This document shows, one piece after another, positions 14,982 through 23,873 of a stretch of 25,893 nt of DNA (position 1 is the first letter of the stretch; each line of letters starts with the position of its first letter). Source of the DNA: Nitrospirae bacterium RBG_13_39_12 (lineage in GTDB: Bacteria; Nitrospirota; Thermodesulfovibrionia; Thermodesulfovibrionales; SM23-35); NCBI GenBank assembly GCA_001805125.1, contig MHEF01000116.1, positions 1-25,893 of the forward strand, read 5' to 3'. The translations under genes were made by a program, and so were the position numbers. Below the pieces are notes generated by a model. It had not been told where the DNA came from and did not search any database. It saw only the letters and a program-made list of their open reading frames with translations.

Positions 14982-16043
14982 TCAAAGGTTTTTGAGTTGT
15001 TCTGACTGATAGTGTGTAATCAAACTATCTATTATTTCATCAAGATTGCCTTCCAGCACCTGATCAAGCTTGTGAAGTGTAAACCCAATCCTATGCTCGG
15101 AGACACGGTTCTGGGGAAAATTGTATGTCCTTATTTTTTCGCTTCTGTCTCCAGTTCCTACCTGTAATTTTCTTTCCGAGGCTCTCTCTTTTTCCTGCCT
15201 TTCCATTTCGATCTCGTAAAGCCTTGAGCGGAGGACCTTCATTGCCTTTTCTTTATTCTTGATCTGGGAACGTTCATCCTGGCATTGTACAATTAGTCCT
15301 GTAGGGACATGAACAATCCTTACAGCGGAATATGTTGTATTAACTCCCTGTCCTCCTGGTCCCGAAGAACAGAATGTATCTATTCTGAGGTCTTTTTCAT
15401 CAACCTTAATATCAACTTCTTCTGCTTCAGGGAGTACAGCAACTGTTGCTGCTGATGTGTGGATTCTTCCGGACGCCTCTGTTACAGGTACTCGTTGGAC
15501 CCTGTGAACGCCGCTTTCATATTTAAGTCTGCTGTATGCATTTTTCCCCTGTATAGATGCGATTACTTCTTTTATTCCACCAAGCCCTGTGGAATTCAAA
15601 TCTATCATCTCAACTTTCCATCTCTTGTGCTCAGCATATTTTAAATACATTTTAAACAGGTTCGAGGCAAATAAAGCAGCCTCTTCGCCTCCTGTACCTG
15701 CCCTTATTTCAAGTATTACGTTTTTTGCATCCCTGGGATCTTTTGGAAGAAGCATAATCTTAAGCTCTTCTTCTATAACCGGCTTTTTGTCTTTTAGTTC
15801 AGCAAGTTCTACCAGAGCAAGCTCACGCAGGTCACCGTCGTCTCCTTTTAAAAGTTCCTCCGTGTCTACTATATCGGCAAGCAATTTCATATATTCTCTG
15901 ATTTTCCCGACAAGATGCTGGAGGTCAGCCTGTTCTTTTAGGTACTTTTGCATTTCAGACGGGTTTGACAGCACTCCGGGGTCCATCAGAAGCGTAGTTA
16001 ACTCTTCATATTTGTTTTCTATAGCCTTAAGTTTGTCAAGCAT
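14982..16043 (-). CDS. prfA: Peptide chain release factor 1 (RF-1)
   Basis: The 353-residue protein recognises UAA and UAG stop codons in the ribosomal A site. PVT at 186-188 (HRVQRVPVTEASGRIHTSAA) is the RF1 tripeptide position, in contrast to SPF in RF2. GGQ at 230-232 (SSGPGGQGVNTTYSAVRIVH) is the catalytic loop that triggers peptide release. The start is ATG 16043, with GGAGAGAAAAA just upstream, giving MLDKLKAIENKYEE as expected. An in-frame upstream ATG would add 21 unrelated residues that overlap the DUF1385 gene in another frame. The chosen start overlaps the end of that gene by 8 bp, suggesting coupling. The prmC methyltransferase gene that often follows prfA is not present. Confidence 0.96.
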   Translation of the reverse strand: MLDKLKAIENKYEELTTLLMDPGVLSNPSEMQKYLKEQADLQHLVGKIREYMKLLADIVDTEELLKGDDGDLRELALVELAELKDKKPVIEEELKIMLLPKDPRDAKNVILEIRAGTGGEEAALFASNLFKMYLKYAEHKRWKVEMIDLNSTGLGGIKEVIASIQGKNAYSRLKYESGVHRVQRVPVTEASGRIHTSAATVAVLPEAEEVDIKVDEKDLRIDTFCSSGPGGQGVNTTYSAVRIVHVPTGLIVQCQDERSQIKNKEKAMKVLRSRLYEIEMERQEKERASERKLQVGTGDRSEKIRTYNFPQNRVSEHRIGFTLHKLDQVLEGNLDEIIDSLITHYQSEQLKNL

Positions 16044-16914
16044 TTTTTCTCTCCATTGCGAGCACTTCTTCGAGTGCCCTGACAGCAACCTCAATTTGAG
16101 CATCATCAGGCTCTCTTGTTGTAAGCTTCTGTAAGAGCAATCCCGGCTTTATCAACATATGCATTATCTTGTTGGTTTTCATTTTCGCAGATAACTTTAA
16201 AAATTCAAAGGAGAGCCCGGCTATCAAAGGTATAAGTATAATTCTTGATAGGAACTTATAAATGAATGACCACTCATTAGGAATAAATGAAAAGATTAAT
16301 ATGCTCGTGACCATTACTATAAGCAGGAAACTTGTACCACAACGTGGATGAAGAGGGCTGTGAATCTTTATATTATTTATTGTTAGCTCTTTCCCGTTCT
16401 CATATGCATGGATTACCTTATGTTCTGCTCCGTGATACTCAAATATACGCCGCATCTCTTTCCATAGCCCGATTAAGATTATATATATCAAGAAGAAAAA
16501 TATCCTGATAAACCCATCAATAAGGTTGAACATAAAGGAACTTTCAGAAATTGATACGAATAACAATCCCAAAAGCTTTGTTGAATATAATGGCAGAAGT
16601 ATAAAAAGAAATACTCCAAGAATTACGGACAAACCGATGGTGAACCCAATGGCAAACGGATTCAAGTTTTTTCCTTCTTCTTCCTCATATGCTTTGCTCG
16701 CAGAAAATTCTATAGCCTTGATTCCGATGAACAGGGCATGAAACAGTGCAATTACCCCGCGTATGACTGGGAGCATTAGAAACTTTGGGAGTTTAGCAAG
16801 TCCCTCTCTTTTTACATGGATATCCCCTTTGGGCCCTCTGACCGCTACTGTCCAGCCTTTTCGGCCTTTCATCATGACGCCTTCTATTACTGCCTGTCCG
16901 CCTATGTTTTTCAT
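16036..16914 (-). CDS. DUF1385 (YqhQ-like) polytopic membrane protein
   Basis: A 292-residue inner membrane protein of unknown function. The conserved start GGQAVIEGVMMKGRKGW is the family signature, and EYHGAEHKVIHAYENG and SPLHPRCGTSFLLIV are the other conserved blocks. Hydrophobic segments lie at about residues 42-66, 86-110, 128-150, 196-216 and 226-246. A charged tail (TREPDDAQIEVAVRALEEV) ends it. Its stop overlaps prfA. The order rpmE-DUF1385-prfA is frequent in several bacterial phyla, as far as I recall. A terminator sits between it and rpmE, so it needs its own promoter or read-through. Confidence 0.9.
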   Translation of the reverse strand: MKNIGGQAVIEGVMMKGRKGWTVAVRGPKGDIHVKREGLAKLPKFLMLPVIRGVIALFHALFIGIKAIEFSASKAYEEEEGKNLNPFAIGFTIGLSVILGVFLFILLPLYSTKLLGLLFVSISESSFMFNLIDGFIRIFFFLIYIILIGLWKEMRRIFEYHGAEHKVIHAYENGKELTINNIKIHSPLHPRCGTSFLLIVMVTSILIFSFIPNEWSFIYKFLSRIILIPLIAGLSFEFLKLSAKMKTNKIMHMLIKPGLLLQKLTTREPDDAQIEVAVRALEEVLAMERKNA

Positions 16915-16924
16915 CCTGATATTC

Positions 16925-16965
16925 CAAAAAAAAATCGTTAGTCCTAAGACTTTCGACTAACGATT
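16925..16965 (-). terminator. Intrinsic terminator after rpmE
   Basis: A perfect 11-bp stem (16933-16943 with 16955-16965, AATCGTTAGTC on both arms when read 5'-3' on opposite strands) and an 11-base loop. On the minus strand it is followed by nine T (A-run 16926-16934, partly overlapping the stem). It lies 18 bp after the rpmE stop and 10 bp before the DUF1385 start. Confidence 0.9.
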
Positions 16966-16982
16966 AGTACCTTTAAGTGTAT

Positions 16983-17204
16983 CTACTTCTTGGTACGAGC
17001 CGATTCTGACTTTGCGTATTTTTTCTTAAATTTCTCTACCCTTCCTTCAGCATCAACAATCTTCTGTTTTCCCGTGAAAAACGGATGGCATTTCGAACAG
17101 ATATCTACTTTTATATTCGATTTTGTCGATCTTGTTGTAAAAGTCTCACCGCAGGCACATACAACTGTAACCTCATTATATGACGGATGAATTTTTTCTT
17201 TCAA
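16983..17204 (-). CDS. rpmE: 50S ribosomal protein L31, zinc-binding form
   Basis: A 73-residue ribosomal protein. The cysteine set C-x-C (VCACGETF) and C-x-x-C (CSKCHPFFTGKQK) is the zinc-binding C+ type. KEKIHPSYNEVTVVC and VEKFKKKYAK are the usual start and end. The best start is TTG at 17204 (caa at 17202-17204), preceded by GGAGGGAG on the minus strand. The first in-frame ATG lies far upstream at 17318 and would add 38 residues read through the promoter and an R2 repeat. It is transcribed alone, given the terminator directly downstream. A likely sigma-70 promoter is at 17237-17266. Confidence 0.93.
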   Translation of the reverse strand: MKEKIHPSYNEVTVVCACGETFTTRSTKSNIKVDICSKCHPFFTGKQKIVDAEGRVEKFKKKYAKSESARTKK

Positions 17205-17236
17205 TATCGATCTCCCTCCAGCAAATAGTTTATTTA

Positions 17237-17266
17237 ATATTAATAGATTTGAAGTATTTTTGGCAA
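17237..17266 (-). promoter_or_regulatory. Candidate sigma-70 promoter of rpmE
   Basis: On the minus strand TTGCCA (17261-17266) and TAATAT (17237-17242) are separated by 18 bp. They lie 33 bp upstream of the TTG start and just outside the R2 element. The match to the consensus is moderate. Confidence 0.4.
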
Positions 17267-17275
17267 TAGGGTAGA

Positions 17276-17353
17276 TTGACCCCGAAAAATGTATTTGGAT
17301 TTTAAAGCTGGTAGGCACATATGCCTACCGTGAATTGCATTATTTTGGTTAAC
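17276..17353. repeat. R2 element, short form, copy 2 (opposite orientation)
   Basis: It begins TTGACCCCGAAAAATGTATT, has the near-palindrome GGTAGGCACATATGCCTACC at 17310-17329, then GTGAATTGCATTATTTTGGTTAAC. It is the reverse of the 11570-11638 copy, with better preserved ends. It sits between the divergent rpmE and nadB genes. A false upstream extension of the nadB frame begins inside it. Confidence 0.8.
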
Positions 17354-17416
17354 ATTTGTAATAATAATATAAAACTGTGCTTGATTTATAAAGCTTTATT
17401 ATTTATCCTTCCTATT

Positions 17417-19006
17417 ATGAAAAAAGAAATTGTGGATTTTCTTATTATAGGTAGCGGCGTTGCAGGGCTAAGGGCTACGATAGAACTCGCGGACTATGGA
17501 AATGTTGTCGTTGTGACAAAGGAAAGACCTGCTGAAAGCAGCACCGAATATGCACAGGGTGGGATTGCTGTTGCTTTAAGTGATGAAGATGAGGTAGGCA
17601 TACATTTCGAGGACACATTAAAAGCTGGTGACGGTCTCTGCAGGGAAGATGCAGTTAAGGTACTTGTTGAAGAGGGTCCCGAGAGAATACTTGAGCTCAT
17701 ATCATGGGGGGCCGAGTTTGATAAGGAAGGCACAAAACTTGATTTTACAATTGAGGCAGCTCATTCGAGGAAAAGGATACTGCATGCCCATGGAGATTCA
17801 ACTGGAAAAGAACTGGAGAGGGTCCTTCTAAAAAAGGCCCGTTCATTTCCTTCTGTTAGGAAATACCCCTTTGCACTCGCAATCGATATGATTGTAAGAA
17901 ATGGAAAATGTTTTGGGGCATACGTATTAAGCGGGAGGGAGGTTATTTCTCTTTTAGCAAAGGTTACGATACTGGCTTCAGGAGGTGCAGGTCAGGTTTT
18001 TTCAAGAACTACAAACCCTGCTGTGGCAACTGGTGACGGGATGGCTATGGCATATAGAGCAGACGCTTTACTTGAAGACATGGAATTTGTCCAGTTCCAC
18101 CCTACTGTTCTTTTTGCGCCGTCTGCCCCTCAGTTTTTATTGAGTGAAGCAATGAGGGGAGAGGGGGCGATTTTAAGAAATATTAATAAAGAACAATTCA
18201 TGGAAGATTATCATCCGGATGCAGAGCTTGCACCGAGGGATATAGTATCAAGGGCAATAATATCACAGATGGTAAGAACAAAGAGCAAACATGTTTACTT
18301 AGACCTCACCCACATGGATGGCAAGTTTATTAAGAATAGGTTCCCGAGGATTTATGCAACATGCCTTCAATATGATGTAAACATAATAAAGGATTTAATC
18401 CCTGTTTCTCCTGCAGTTCATTATATGATGGGCGGTGTTAAAACAGACCTGGACGGTGCTACAAATATAAGGGGTTTGTATACAGCAGGGGAAGTTGCAT
18501 GTACTGGTGTGCATGGAGCAAACAGACTTGCGTCAAATAGTCTTCTCGAAGGGCTTGTTTTTGGTGCAAGGGCCGGCAGGGCAGCTTTAGATTACTCCTT
18601 TAAAAATGAATTGACAGAGTTGAGTAGTAGAGAACTGAACCGGTATCTTATGCATAATGATTATCAGTCTCTAATACTTGATTTTGGGGAAACAAGACAT
18701 TCTATGAGGAAATTAATGTGGGAGAGGGTTGGCATAATAAGATGTGGAGAATCTCTCAGTGAAGCCAGAACAAAACTTGAACAATGGTCATATATTCTGA
18801 ATAAAAATGTTCTGACAAGGCCTGAAATTGAACTAAAAAATATGCTTACAGTTGCTAAATTGATTACTGAAGCTGCTTATTTGAGAAAGAGTAGTGTCGG
18901 CGCCCATTACAGATCCGATTATCCAAAAAAAGGAAAAAGATGGATGAAGCATATAACGCTTAGCAAGCAAGAAGAGGGGGTAAGGTGTGAGTTTGCCGGA
19001 AAATAA
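17417..19006 (+). CDS. nadB: L-aspartate oxidase
   Basis: A 529-residue FAD enzyme that oxidises L-aspartate to iminoaspartate, the first step of de novo NAD synthesis; it can use fumarate as acceptor in anaerobes. Motifs: FAD-binding GSGVAGLRA at 12-20, TEYAQGGIAVAL, ASGGAGQVF, FVQFHPT, SEAMRGEGAIL, APRDIVSRAI, VHYMMGGVKTD and GEVACTGVHGANRLASNSLLEG. The C-terminal helical domain is complete. ATG 17417 (MKKEIVDFLIIGSG) puts the FAD loop at the normal distance from the start. The frame stays open to 17321, but that part is R2 repeat. No strong Shine-Dalgarno is visible. No nadA or nadC is in the window. The end overlaps the pyk start by 20 bp. Confidence 0.95.
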   Translation: MKKEIVDFLIIGSGVAGLRATIELADYGNVVVVTKERPAESSTEYAQGGIAVALSDEDEVGIHFEDTLKAGDGLCREDAVKVLVEEGPERILELISWGAEFDKEGTKLDFTIEAAHSRKRILHAHGDSTGKELERVLLKKARSFPSVRKYPFALAIDMIVRNGKCFGAYVLSGREVISLLAKVTILASGGAGQVFSRTTNPAVATGDGMAMAYRADALLEDMEFVQFHPTVLFAPSAPQFLLSEAMRGEGAILRNINKEQFMEDYHPDAELAPRDIVSRAIISQMVRTKSKHVYLDLTHMDGKFIKNRFPRIYATCLQYDVNIIKDLIPVSPAVHYMMGGVKTDLDGATNIRGLYTAGEVACTGVHGANRLASNSLLEGLVFGARAGRAALDYSFKNELTELSSRELNRYLMHNDYQSLILDFGETRHSMRKLMWERVGIIRCGESLSEARTKLEQWSYILNKNVLTRPEIELKNMLTVAKLITEAAYLRKSSVGAHYRSDYPKKGKRWMKHITLSKQEEGVRCEFAGK

Positions 19007-20414
19007 TAAAAAAAGGATGGCCAAAATAGTCTGTACAATCGGACCTTCATCGGCCAAAAAAAAGGTTATTTCCTCTCTTATAAGAAACGGGATGGATGTT
19101 GCCAGATTAAATTTTTCTCATGGAGACTATGATACTCACAAAAAAAGTATCGATATCATACGAGATATTTCAGATAGGGTTAACAAGCCTGTTGCAATCT
19201 TACAGGATCTTCAGGGTATAAAAATAAGGGTTGGGCTTATGGATGGCGGTGCGGTCGAATTGAAGAAGGGGAAAACAATCCACATAATCCCGGGAGAAGG
19301 GATCGGAAATCAAAAAAGGATATTTATCTCTTACCCTTCGCTCCTAAGGGATGCTAAAAAAGGAGACAGGATCCTTCTTGATGATGGCTTGATCCAGCTT
19401 TCTGTTTTTGGCAGAACAAAAAATGCACTGAAAACAAAGGTGCTTGAGGGCGGAATTTTAAGAGATAGAAAAGGAGTCAACCTGCCCGGCATAAAGTTAT
19501 CCGCAACATCTTTTACGGAGAAAGATAAAAAAGACCTATTGTTTGGAATGAAGATGGATATTGATTATGTGGCTATATCTTTTGTGAGGGATGCCGGTGA
19601 TATCAGAAAGGTTAAGAGATGGCTTAAGAACATGAAACGTCAGGTGCCCATCATCGCTAAGATAGAAAAGCCGGAAGCGCTGTGTAATATTGATGAAATC
19701 CTCTCTGAGGCTGACGGGATAATGGTCGCGCGGGGTGACCTCGGCGTTGAGATCCCTTCAGAAGAGGTTCCGTTGATACAGAAGGGGTTAATTGACAAGG
19801 CAAATAAAAAGGGAAAAATTGTAATCACTGCGACACAAATGCTTGAGTCAATGACAGAACATCTAAGGCCGACGAGGGCCGAGACGACAGATGTTGCCAA
19901 TGCTGTAATTGATGGGACGGACGCACTGATGCTTTCTGCTGAAACAGCAACTGGAAATTATCCTGTTGATACGCTGAAGATGATGGACAGGATTATAAGA
20001 TACACTGAGTCTATAAAAAGTGCTGAATCTTCATATTTACGTGGGAACACTTTTGCAGATGCAGTTGCTGATGCGGCATGCAGGGCTGCCGAGGATATTA
20101 ATACAAAAGTACTCGTTGCTTTTACACATTCAGGTTTTACAGCCAGGCTTGTCTCAAAATTCAGGCCCAGGGTGCCGTTTATTGCTTATACACCTGATGA
20201 AAAAACAAGAAAAAAGATGTGCCTTTACTGGGGTGTTACCCCTAAAAATATGAGGCCTCTCACAACTACCGATGAAATGATAGGAGAGGTTGAAAGATCC
20301 CTTGTCGAAGAACACATTGTAAGGAAAGGTGACAGAATTGTTGTCATTTCGAGCTCTCCTCTGTCAACCCTTGGGAAAACGAACTTCATGAAACTGCACA
20401 GGATAGGGGAGTAG
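18987..20414 (+). CDS. pyk: Pyruvate kinase
   Basis: A 475-residue glycolytic enzyme converting phosphoenolpyruvate and ADP to pyruvate and ATP. Motifs in order: KIVCTIGPSS at 13-22, MDVARLNFSHG, LQDLQGIKIR, IIAKIEKPEAL with the catalytic Lys, MVARGDLGVEIP, and the long TQMLESM...RPTRAETTDVANAVIDGTD block, ending in the allosteric domain VAFTHSGFTARLVSKFRP. GTG 18987 is the likely start, preceded by GAGGGGGTAAG; an alternative ATG at 19017 (MAKIVCT) lacks a proper Shine-Dalgarno. The 20-bp overlap with nadB suggests a translationally coupled nadB-pyk operon. No clear terminator follows. Confidence 0.95.
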   Translation: MSLPENNKKRMAKIVCTIGPSSAKKKVISSLIRNGMDVARLNFSHGDYDTHKKSIDIIRDISDRVNKPVAILQDLQGIKIRVGLMDGGAVELKKGKTIHIIPGEGIGNQKRIFISYPSLLRDAKKGDRILLDDGLIQLSVFGRTKNALKTKVLEGGILRDRKGVNLPGIKLSATSFTEKDKKDLLFGMKMDIDYVAISFVRDAGDIRKVKRWLKNMKRQVPIIAKIEKPEALCNIDEILSEADGIMVARGDLGVEIPSEEVPLIQKGLIDKANKKGKIVITATQMLESMTEHLRPTRAETTDVANAVIDGTDALMLSAETATGNYPVDTLKMMDRIIRYTESIKSAESSYLRGNTFADAVADAACRAAEDINTKVLVAFTHSGFTARLVSKFRPRVPFIAYTPDEKTRKKMCLYWGVTPKNMRPLTTTDEMIGEVERSLVEEHIVRKGDRIVVISSSPLSTLGKTNFMKLHRIGE

Positions 20415-20513
20415 ACTAAAAACAGCTTTTAATTAATGTAGATTTCTTTGTAGAACGTAGAACTTTTTCCCTGTTATCATTTATGAAACTACGCAATAAA
20501 AGAAAGCAGCTGA

Positions 20514-21857
20514 TCAAGGAGTCTTTATATTATATGCCTTGATTTTCCTATGAAGGTTGCTCCGTTCAATATCGAGGTATTCCGCAGTCTTTGATATGTT
20601 CCAGTTGTTTTCTTCGAGCTTTTTTGTAATAAAATCTTTTTCAAATGACTCTCTTGCATCCCGCAGGGTTTTGAGAGCAAAATAGTCTGAACGTGCTGAT
20701 TCACCTATAATAAGGTTTTTAGGTGTTATTAGATCCGATGGGGTCATTATAACTAGCCTTTCTATAACGTTCCTGAGTTCCCTTATGTTTCCAGGCCAGT
20801 CATATGCTTCAAGTAGTTTTAATGCCTCGGATGTTATCTTCTTCTGCCTCTGCCCATATTCTGCAGAAAAATACTCAAGGAAATACTCGATGAGTTCCGG
20901 TATATCTTCTTTTCGATTTCTCAAATGAGGAACAACTATTGGTATGACATTAAGCCTGTAAAGCAGATCTTCTCTGAAATTACCCTTTTTTACTTCTTCT
21001 GAGAGGTCCTTGTTTGTAGCTGAGATAACCCTTACATCAACTTTTATATTCCTGCTTCCTCCAACACGCTGAAACTCCTGTGTCTCTATAACTCTAAGCA
21101 CCTTTGACTGAGTAGAGAGTGACATATCCCCGACTTCATCAAGAAACAAAGTGCCTTCATCCGCAAGCTCAAATTTACCTTTCTTTTTTTCAAATGCACC
21201 GGTAAAAGAACCTTTTTCATGTCCGAAAAGTTCGCTTTCTATGAGTTCCTGTGGTATTGCAGCACAGTTTACCTCTATAAAGGATTTGCCGGACCTTTTG
21301 CTGTTTTCGTGCAGCAGACGTGCTACAAGTTCCTTGCCGGAGCCACTTTCTCCCAGGATCAACACTCTGCTATTGCCCTGTGCAGCCATTTCTATCTGTC
21401 CCTTCAAAAGAGCCATTATTGATGAGTTCCCAATAAGCCTGTATTTTTTTGTTAAATTTTGTTTAAGGGCTTTATTTTCCATCTCCAGCGATCTTTTTTC
21501 GAGAGCCCTTTTCGCAGCTAACAAAACCCTTTCAAGTGATAGGGGTTTTTCAAGAAAATCATACGCACCCATTCTTGTTGCCTTTACAGCAAGTTCAATG
21601 TTCCCGTGACCTGAAATCATGATTACAGGAAGGTCTGGTTTCAAATCTTTCATCTCCCTAAGTGTCTGTATGCCGTCAATACCCGGCAGCCATACATCAA
21701 GCATTATCAGATCAGGATTTTGTTCTTTTAAAGCCTTTAGCGCATCTTCCCCTGAACTTGATGTAAGAACGTCATATCCTTCGTCCTCAAATATATCCGA
21801 CAGGCTTTCACGTATACCTTCTTCGTCATCTACTATAAGCACGAGGGATTTTATCAT
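20514..21857 (-). CDS. ntrX: Sigma-54-dependent response regulator, NtrX/NtrC type
   Basis: A 447-residue regulator. The receiver domain has acidic residues D10-D11, phospho-acceptor D54 (IMLDVWLPGIDG) and K104 (FLEKPLS). The AAA+ domain has Walker A GESGSGKE at 169-176, GSFTGA at 216-221 (sigma-54 contact loop; Ser replaces Ala of GAFTGA), Walker B LFLDEVG at 237-243, and RNVIERLV in the sensor II region. A Fis-type helix-turn-helix is at about 405-442 (NISKTAEYLDIERSNLHRKI). It activates sigma-54 promoters after phosphorylation by the kinase encoded directly upstream; its ATG overlaps that kinase's TAA. By family it controls nitrogen, respiratory or envelope genes, but the regulon cannot be read here. 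Confidence 0.93.
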   Translation of the reverse strand: MIKSLVLIVDDEEGIRESLSDIFEDEGYDVLTSSSGEDALKALKEQNPDLIMLDVWLPGIDGIQTLREMKDLKPDLPVIMISGHGNIELAVKATRMGAYDFLEKPLSLERVLLAAKRALEKRSLEMENKALKQNLTKKYRLIGNSSIMALLKGQIEMAAQGNSRVLILGESGSGKELVARLLHENSKRSGKSFIEVNCAAIPQELIESELFGHEKGSFTGAFEKKKGKFELADEGTLFLDEVGDMSLSTQSKVLRVIETQEFQRVGGSRNIKVDVRVISATNKDLSEEVKKGNFREDLLYRLNVIPIVVPHLRNRKEDIPELIEYFLEYFSAEYGQRQKKITSEALKLLEAYDWPGNIRELRNVIERLVIMTPSDLITPKNLIIGESARSDYFALKTLRDARESFEKDFITKKLEENNWNISKTAEYLDIERSNLHRKIKAYNIKTP

Positions 21858-23873
21858 TTATCTCTCCTTTATAGGTAATTCTATTGTAAAAACAGTGCCG
21901 ATTGGTTCATTATCCCTGACCCTTATATATCCACGGTGCTCTGCTATTATCCTGTTTGCTATTGCAAGGCCGAGGCCGGTGCCATCTTTTTTAGTTGAGA
22001 AATATGGAAGAAATAGTTTCTCTTTGTCTTCATCTCTTATCCCTGGTCCGCTGTCTGAAATGCTTATGTATACAATATTAGATGGAATATCAAAATTAGC
22101 TGTTACGTTGATACTGCCACCATCAGGCATTGCCTGTACTGCGTTGTCAAATATATTTATCATAACCCGTCTGAATTGCTCTCCATCAAGTTCTATCATT
22201 GGAGGATTATCTTGTACTGATACACTAATCTCTAAACCTTTATAGCCTTTATACAAATTAACTACCTCATCTATTATAATAGCTATGGAAGTTGGGGTTT
22301 TGTTTATCTCGGGCATCTTGCCAAATCTCGAAAACTCGTCAACTAATCTCCTTAGACTGTCTACTTCTTTTACTATGGTTTTTGCAGACCGGCTGAAGAC
22401 CTGGTCGAAATCGGTGTCTTTATGTTCCCATTTTTTTATCATACGTTCCGCAGATAGTTTAATAGGTGTCAGAGGGTTTTTTATCTCATGGGCGACCCTT
22501 CTTGCGATTTCCTGCCATGCGACTAACTTCTCAGCCTTTATGATGTCAGTAAGATCATCAAAGACAACAAGAAGACCAATATATTTTTGGGAGTCTTTGA
22601 GCCCTGTAATGAAGACCCTTAGGATAACTTTTTTTTCACCTATGACTGTCCGTATTTCTTTTTCGATACCTCTGAATTCCCTTCCTTCTATCCCGCTGAC
22701 AAGATTATGGAGGTCTTCCGATTTTATCATTGACATAAGTTCCCTGTAATGCTTATTAATGACCTCTTCAGGTTTAATATTAAGTATCGTACATGCAGAA
22801 CCGTTTATCATGGATATATTCCCGGAAGTATTAAGCATAATAACACCGGAATTTATGTTGTCGATTATATTTTTTATGTAAAGATATGCAGATTGAAGCG
22901 ATTCCTGCCCTGCTTTTAGCTTCTTTACCATATCGTTGAATGAATTTACAAGAAGTCCTATTTCATCCTCCCTTTCAAGTGCAACGCTTGTATCTAAGTT
23001 ACCGGCAGCAACCTGTTCTGTAGCCAGAGCAAGGCTCTGTATAGAATCCGTAATTCCTCTTGAAATCCTAAGGGCAACCCATAGCGCCATAAAGACAACA
23101 ATAAATGTAAGGAATCCAAGTATTAAGAGGTAGTTTATTTTTATAGGCACTTTCCATGATTCAAGTGCCAGGTAATTTTCATAGGCATCCTTGATATTTT
23201 CTACATTATCAGTAATTTTCCTGGGTATGGCAGATTCAACAACTATTACACCTGTCTGTTTGCCATCTTTATATTCCGGTACTACCGCCCTTACTGTATC
23301 TCCTTTTTTACCGGATATGACTTCTGCATCTGACTTGCCTTCGAATGCAGACCGCATTGTTTCAGAGGCATCGTAGGGTATCTTTTTAAGGTGTTTAACA
23401 TTAAAATTGCCGGAGGTTGTTTTACCTTCGGATAGTGCTTTAGCGTAATCAAGCGACTTCTTTCTTTCGGTATCATAAACAGATTTTGCTATTTCTATTG
23501 AACTGTCCAGAGGATGCCTTATTTGTGGAGCGAACCATCGGTCTATATAATTTGTGATTAATCCACTGGACAAAATAAATAAAAATGAGGTCGGGATCAA
23601 TGTCAGGACAACAAGAATGACTACAAGTTTTGTTTTAAATTTATATCCGAGTATTTTATATCTTCTCTCAAAGTAGAGCTTTACAAGCGTTTTCCCAACA
23701 AAGAACATGAGAACCAGAAGAGCGATAATGGTCAGGTTTAACATTGAAATTATGATGAGTTTTGTTAAAAACGGAACGGACTTGAGTCTCATGTAATGCA
23801 ATTCAATCATGAAGGAGAAAATGACGAAAAGGGATATAGTCGCTAAAAAAATACTGAAACGGAGATTTTTCAT
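21858..23873 (-). CDS. ntrY: NtrY-type membrane sensor histidine kinase
   Basis: A 671-residue kinase. Three N-terminal membrane helices (about 5-24, 36-62, 84-108) precede a periplasmic domain of about 135 residues (IDRWFAPQIRHPLDSS...YLALESWK). A fourth helix follows at about 246-270, then HAMP, a PAS domain around 330-445 (SAYLYIKNIIDNINSGVIML), HisKA with H462 (IARRVAHEIKNPLTPIKLSA) and HATPase_c (NIFDNAVQAMPDGG, SDSGPGIRDED, GTGLGLAIAN). The HEIKNPLTPI box and this membrane layout are typical of NtrY. It overlaps the DUF4390 gene (ATGA) upstream and ntrX downstream, so the three form one operon. The signal is unknown. Confidence 0.92.
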   Translation of the reverse strand: MKNLRFSIFLATISLFVIFSFMIELHYMRLKSVPFLTKLIIISMLNLTIIALLVLMFFVGKTLVKLYFERRYKILGYKFKTKLVVILVVLTLIPTSFLFILSSGLITNYIDRWFAPQIRHPLDSSIEIAKSVYDTERKKSLDYAKALSEGKTTSGNFNVKHLKKIPYDASETMRSAFEGKSDAEVISGKKGDTVRAVVPEYKDGKQTGVIVVESAIPRKITDNVENIKDAYENYLALESWKVPIKINYLLILGFLTFIVVFMALWVALRISRGITDSIQSLALATEQVAAGNLDTSVALEREDEIGLLVNSFNDMVKKLKAGQESLQSAYLYIKNIIDNINSGVIMLNTSGNISMINGSACTILNIKPEEVINKHYRELMSMIKSEDLHNLVSGIEGREFRGIEKEIRTVIGEKKVILRVFITGLKDSQKYIGLLVVFDDLTDIIKAEKLVAWQEIARRVAHEIKNPLTPIKLSAERMIKKWEHKDTDFDQVFSRSAKTIVKEVDSLRRLVDEFSRFGKMPEINKTPTSIAIIIDEVVNLYKGYKGLEISVSVQDNPPMIELDGEQFRRVMINIFDNAVQAMPDGGSINVTANFDIPSNIVYISISDSGPGIRDEDKEKLFLPYFSTKKDGTGLGLAIANRIIAEHRGYIRVRDNEPIGTVFTIELPIKER

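Noticed and set aside
20415..20513. A possible terminator after pyk.
   Set aside because: GTAGAAC is repeated directly before a T-run, but no stable inverted stem is visible.
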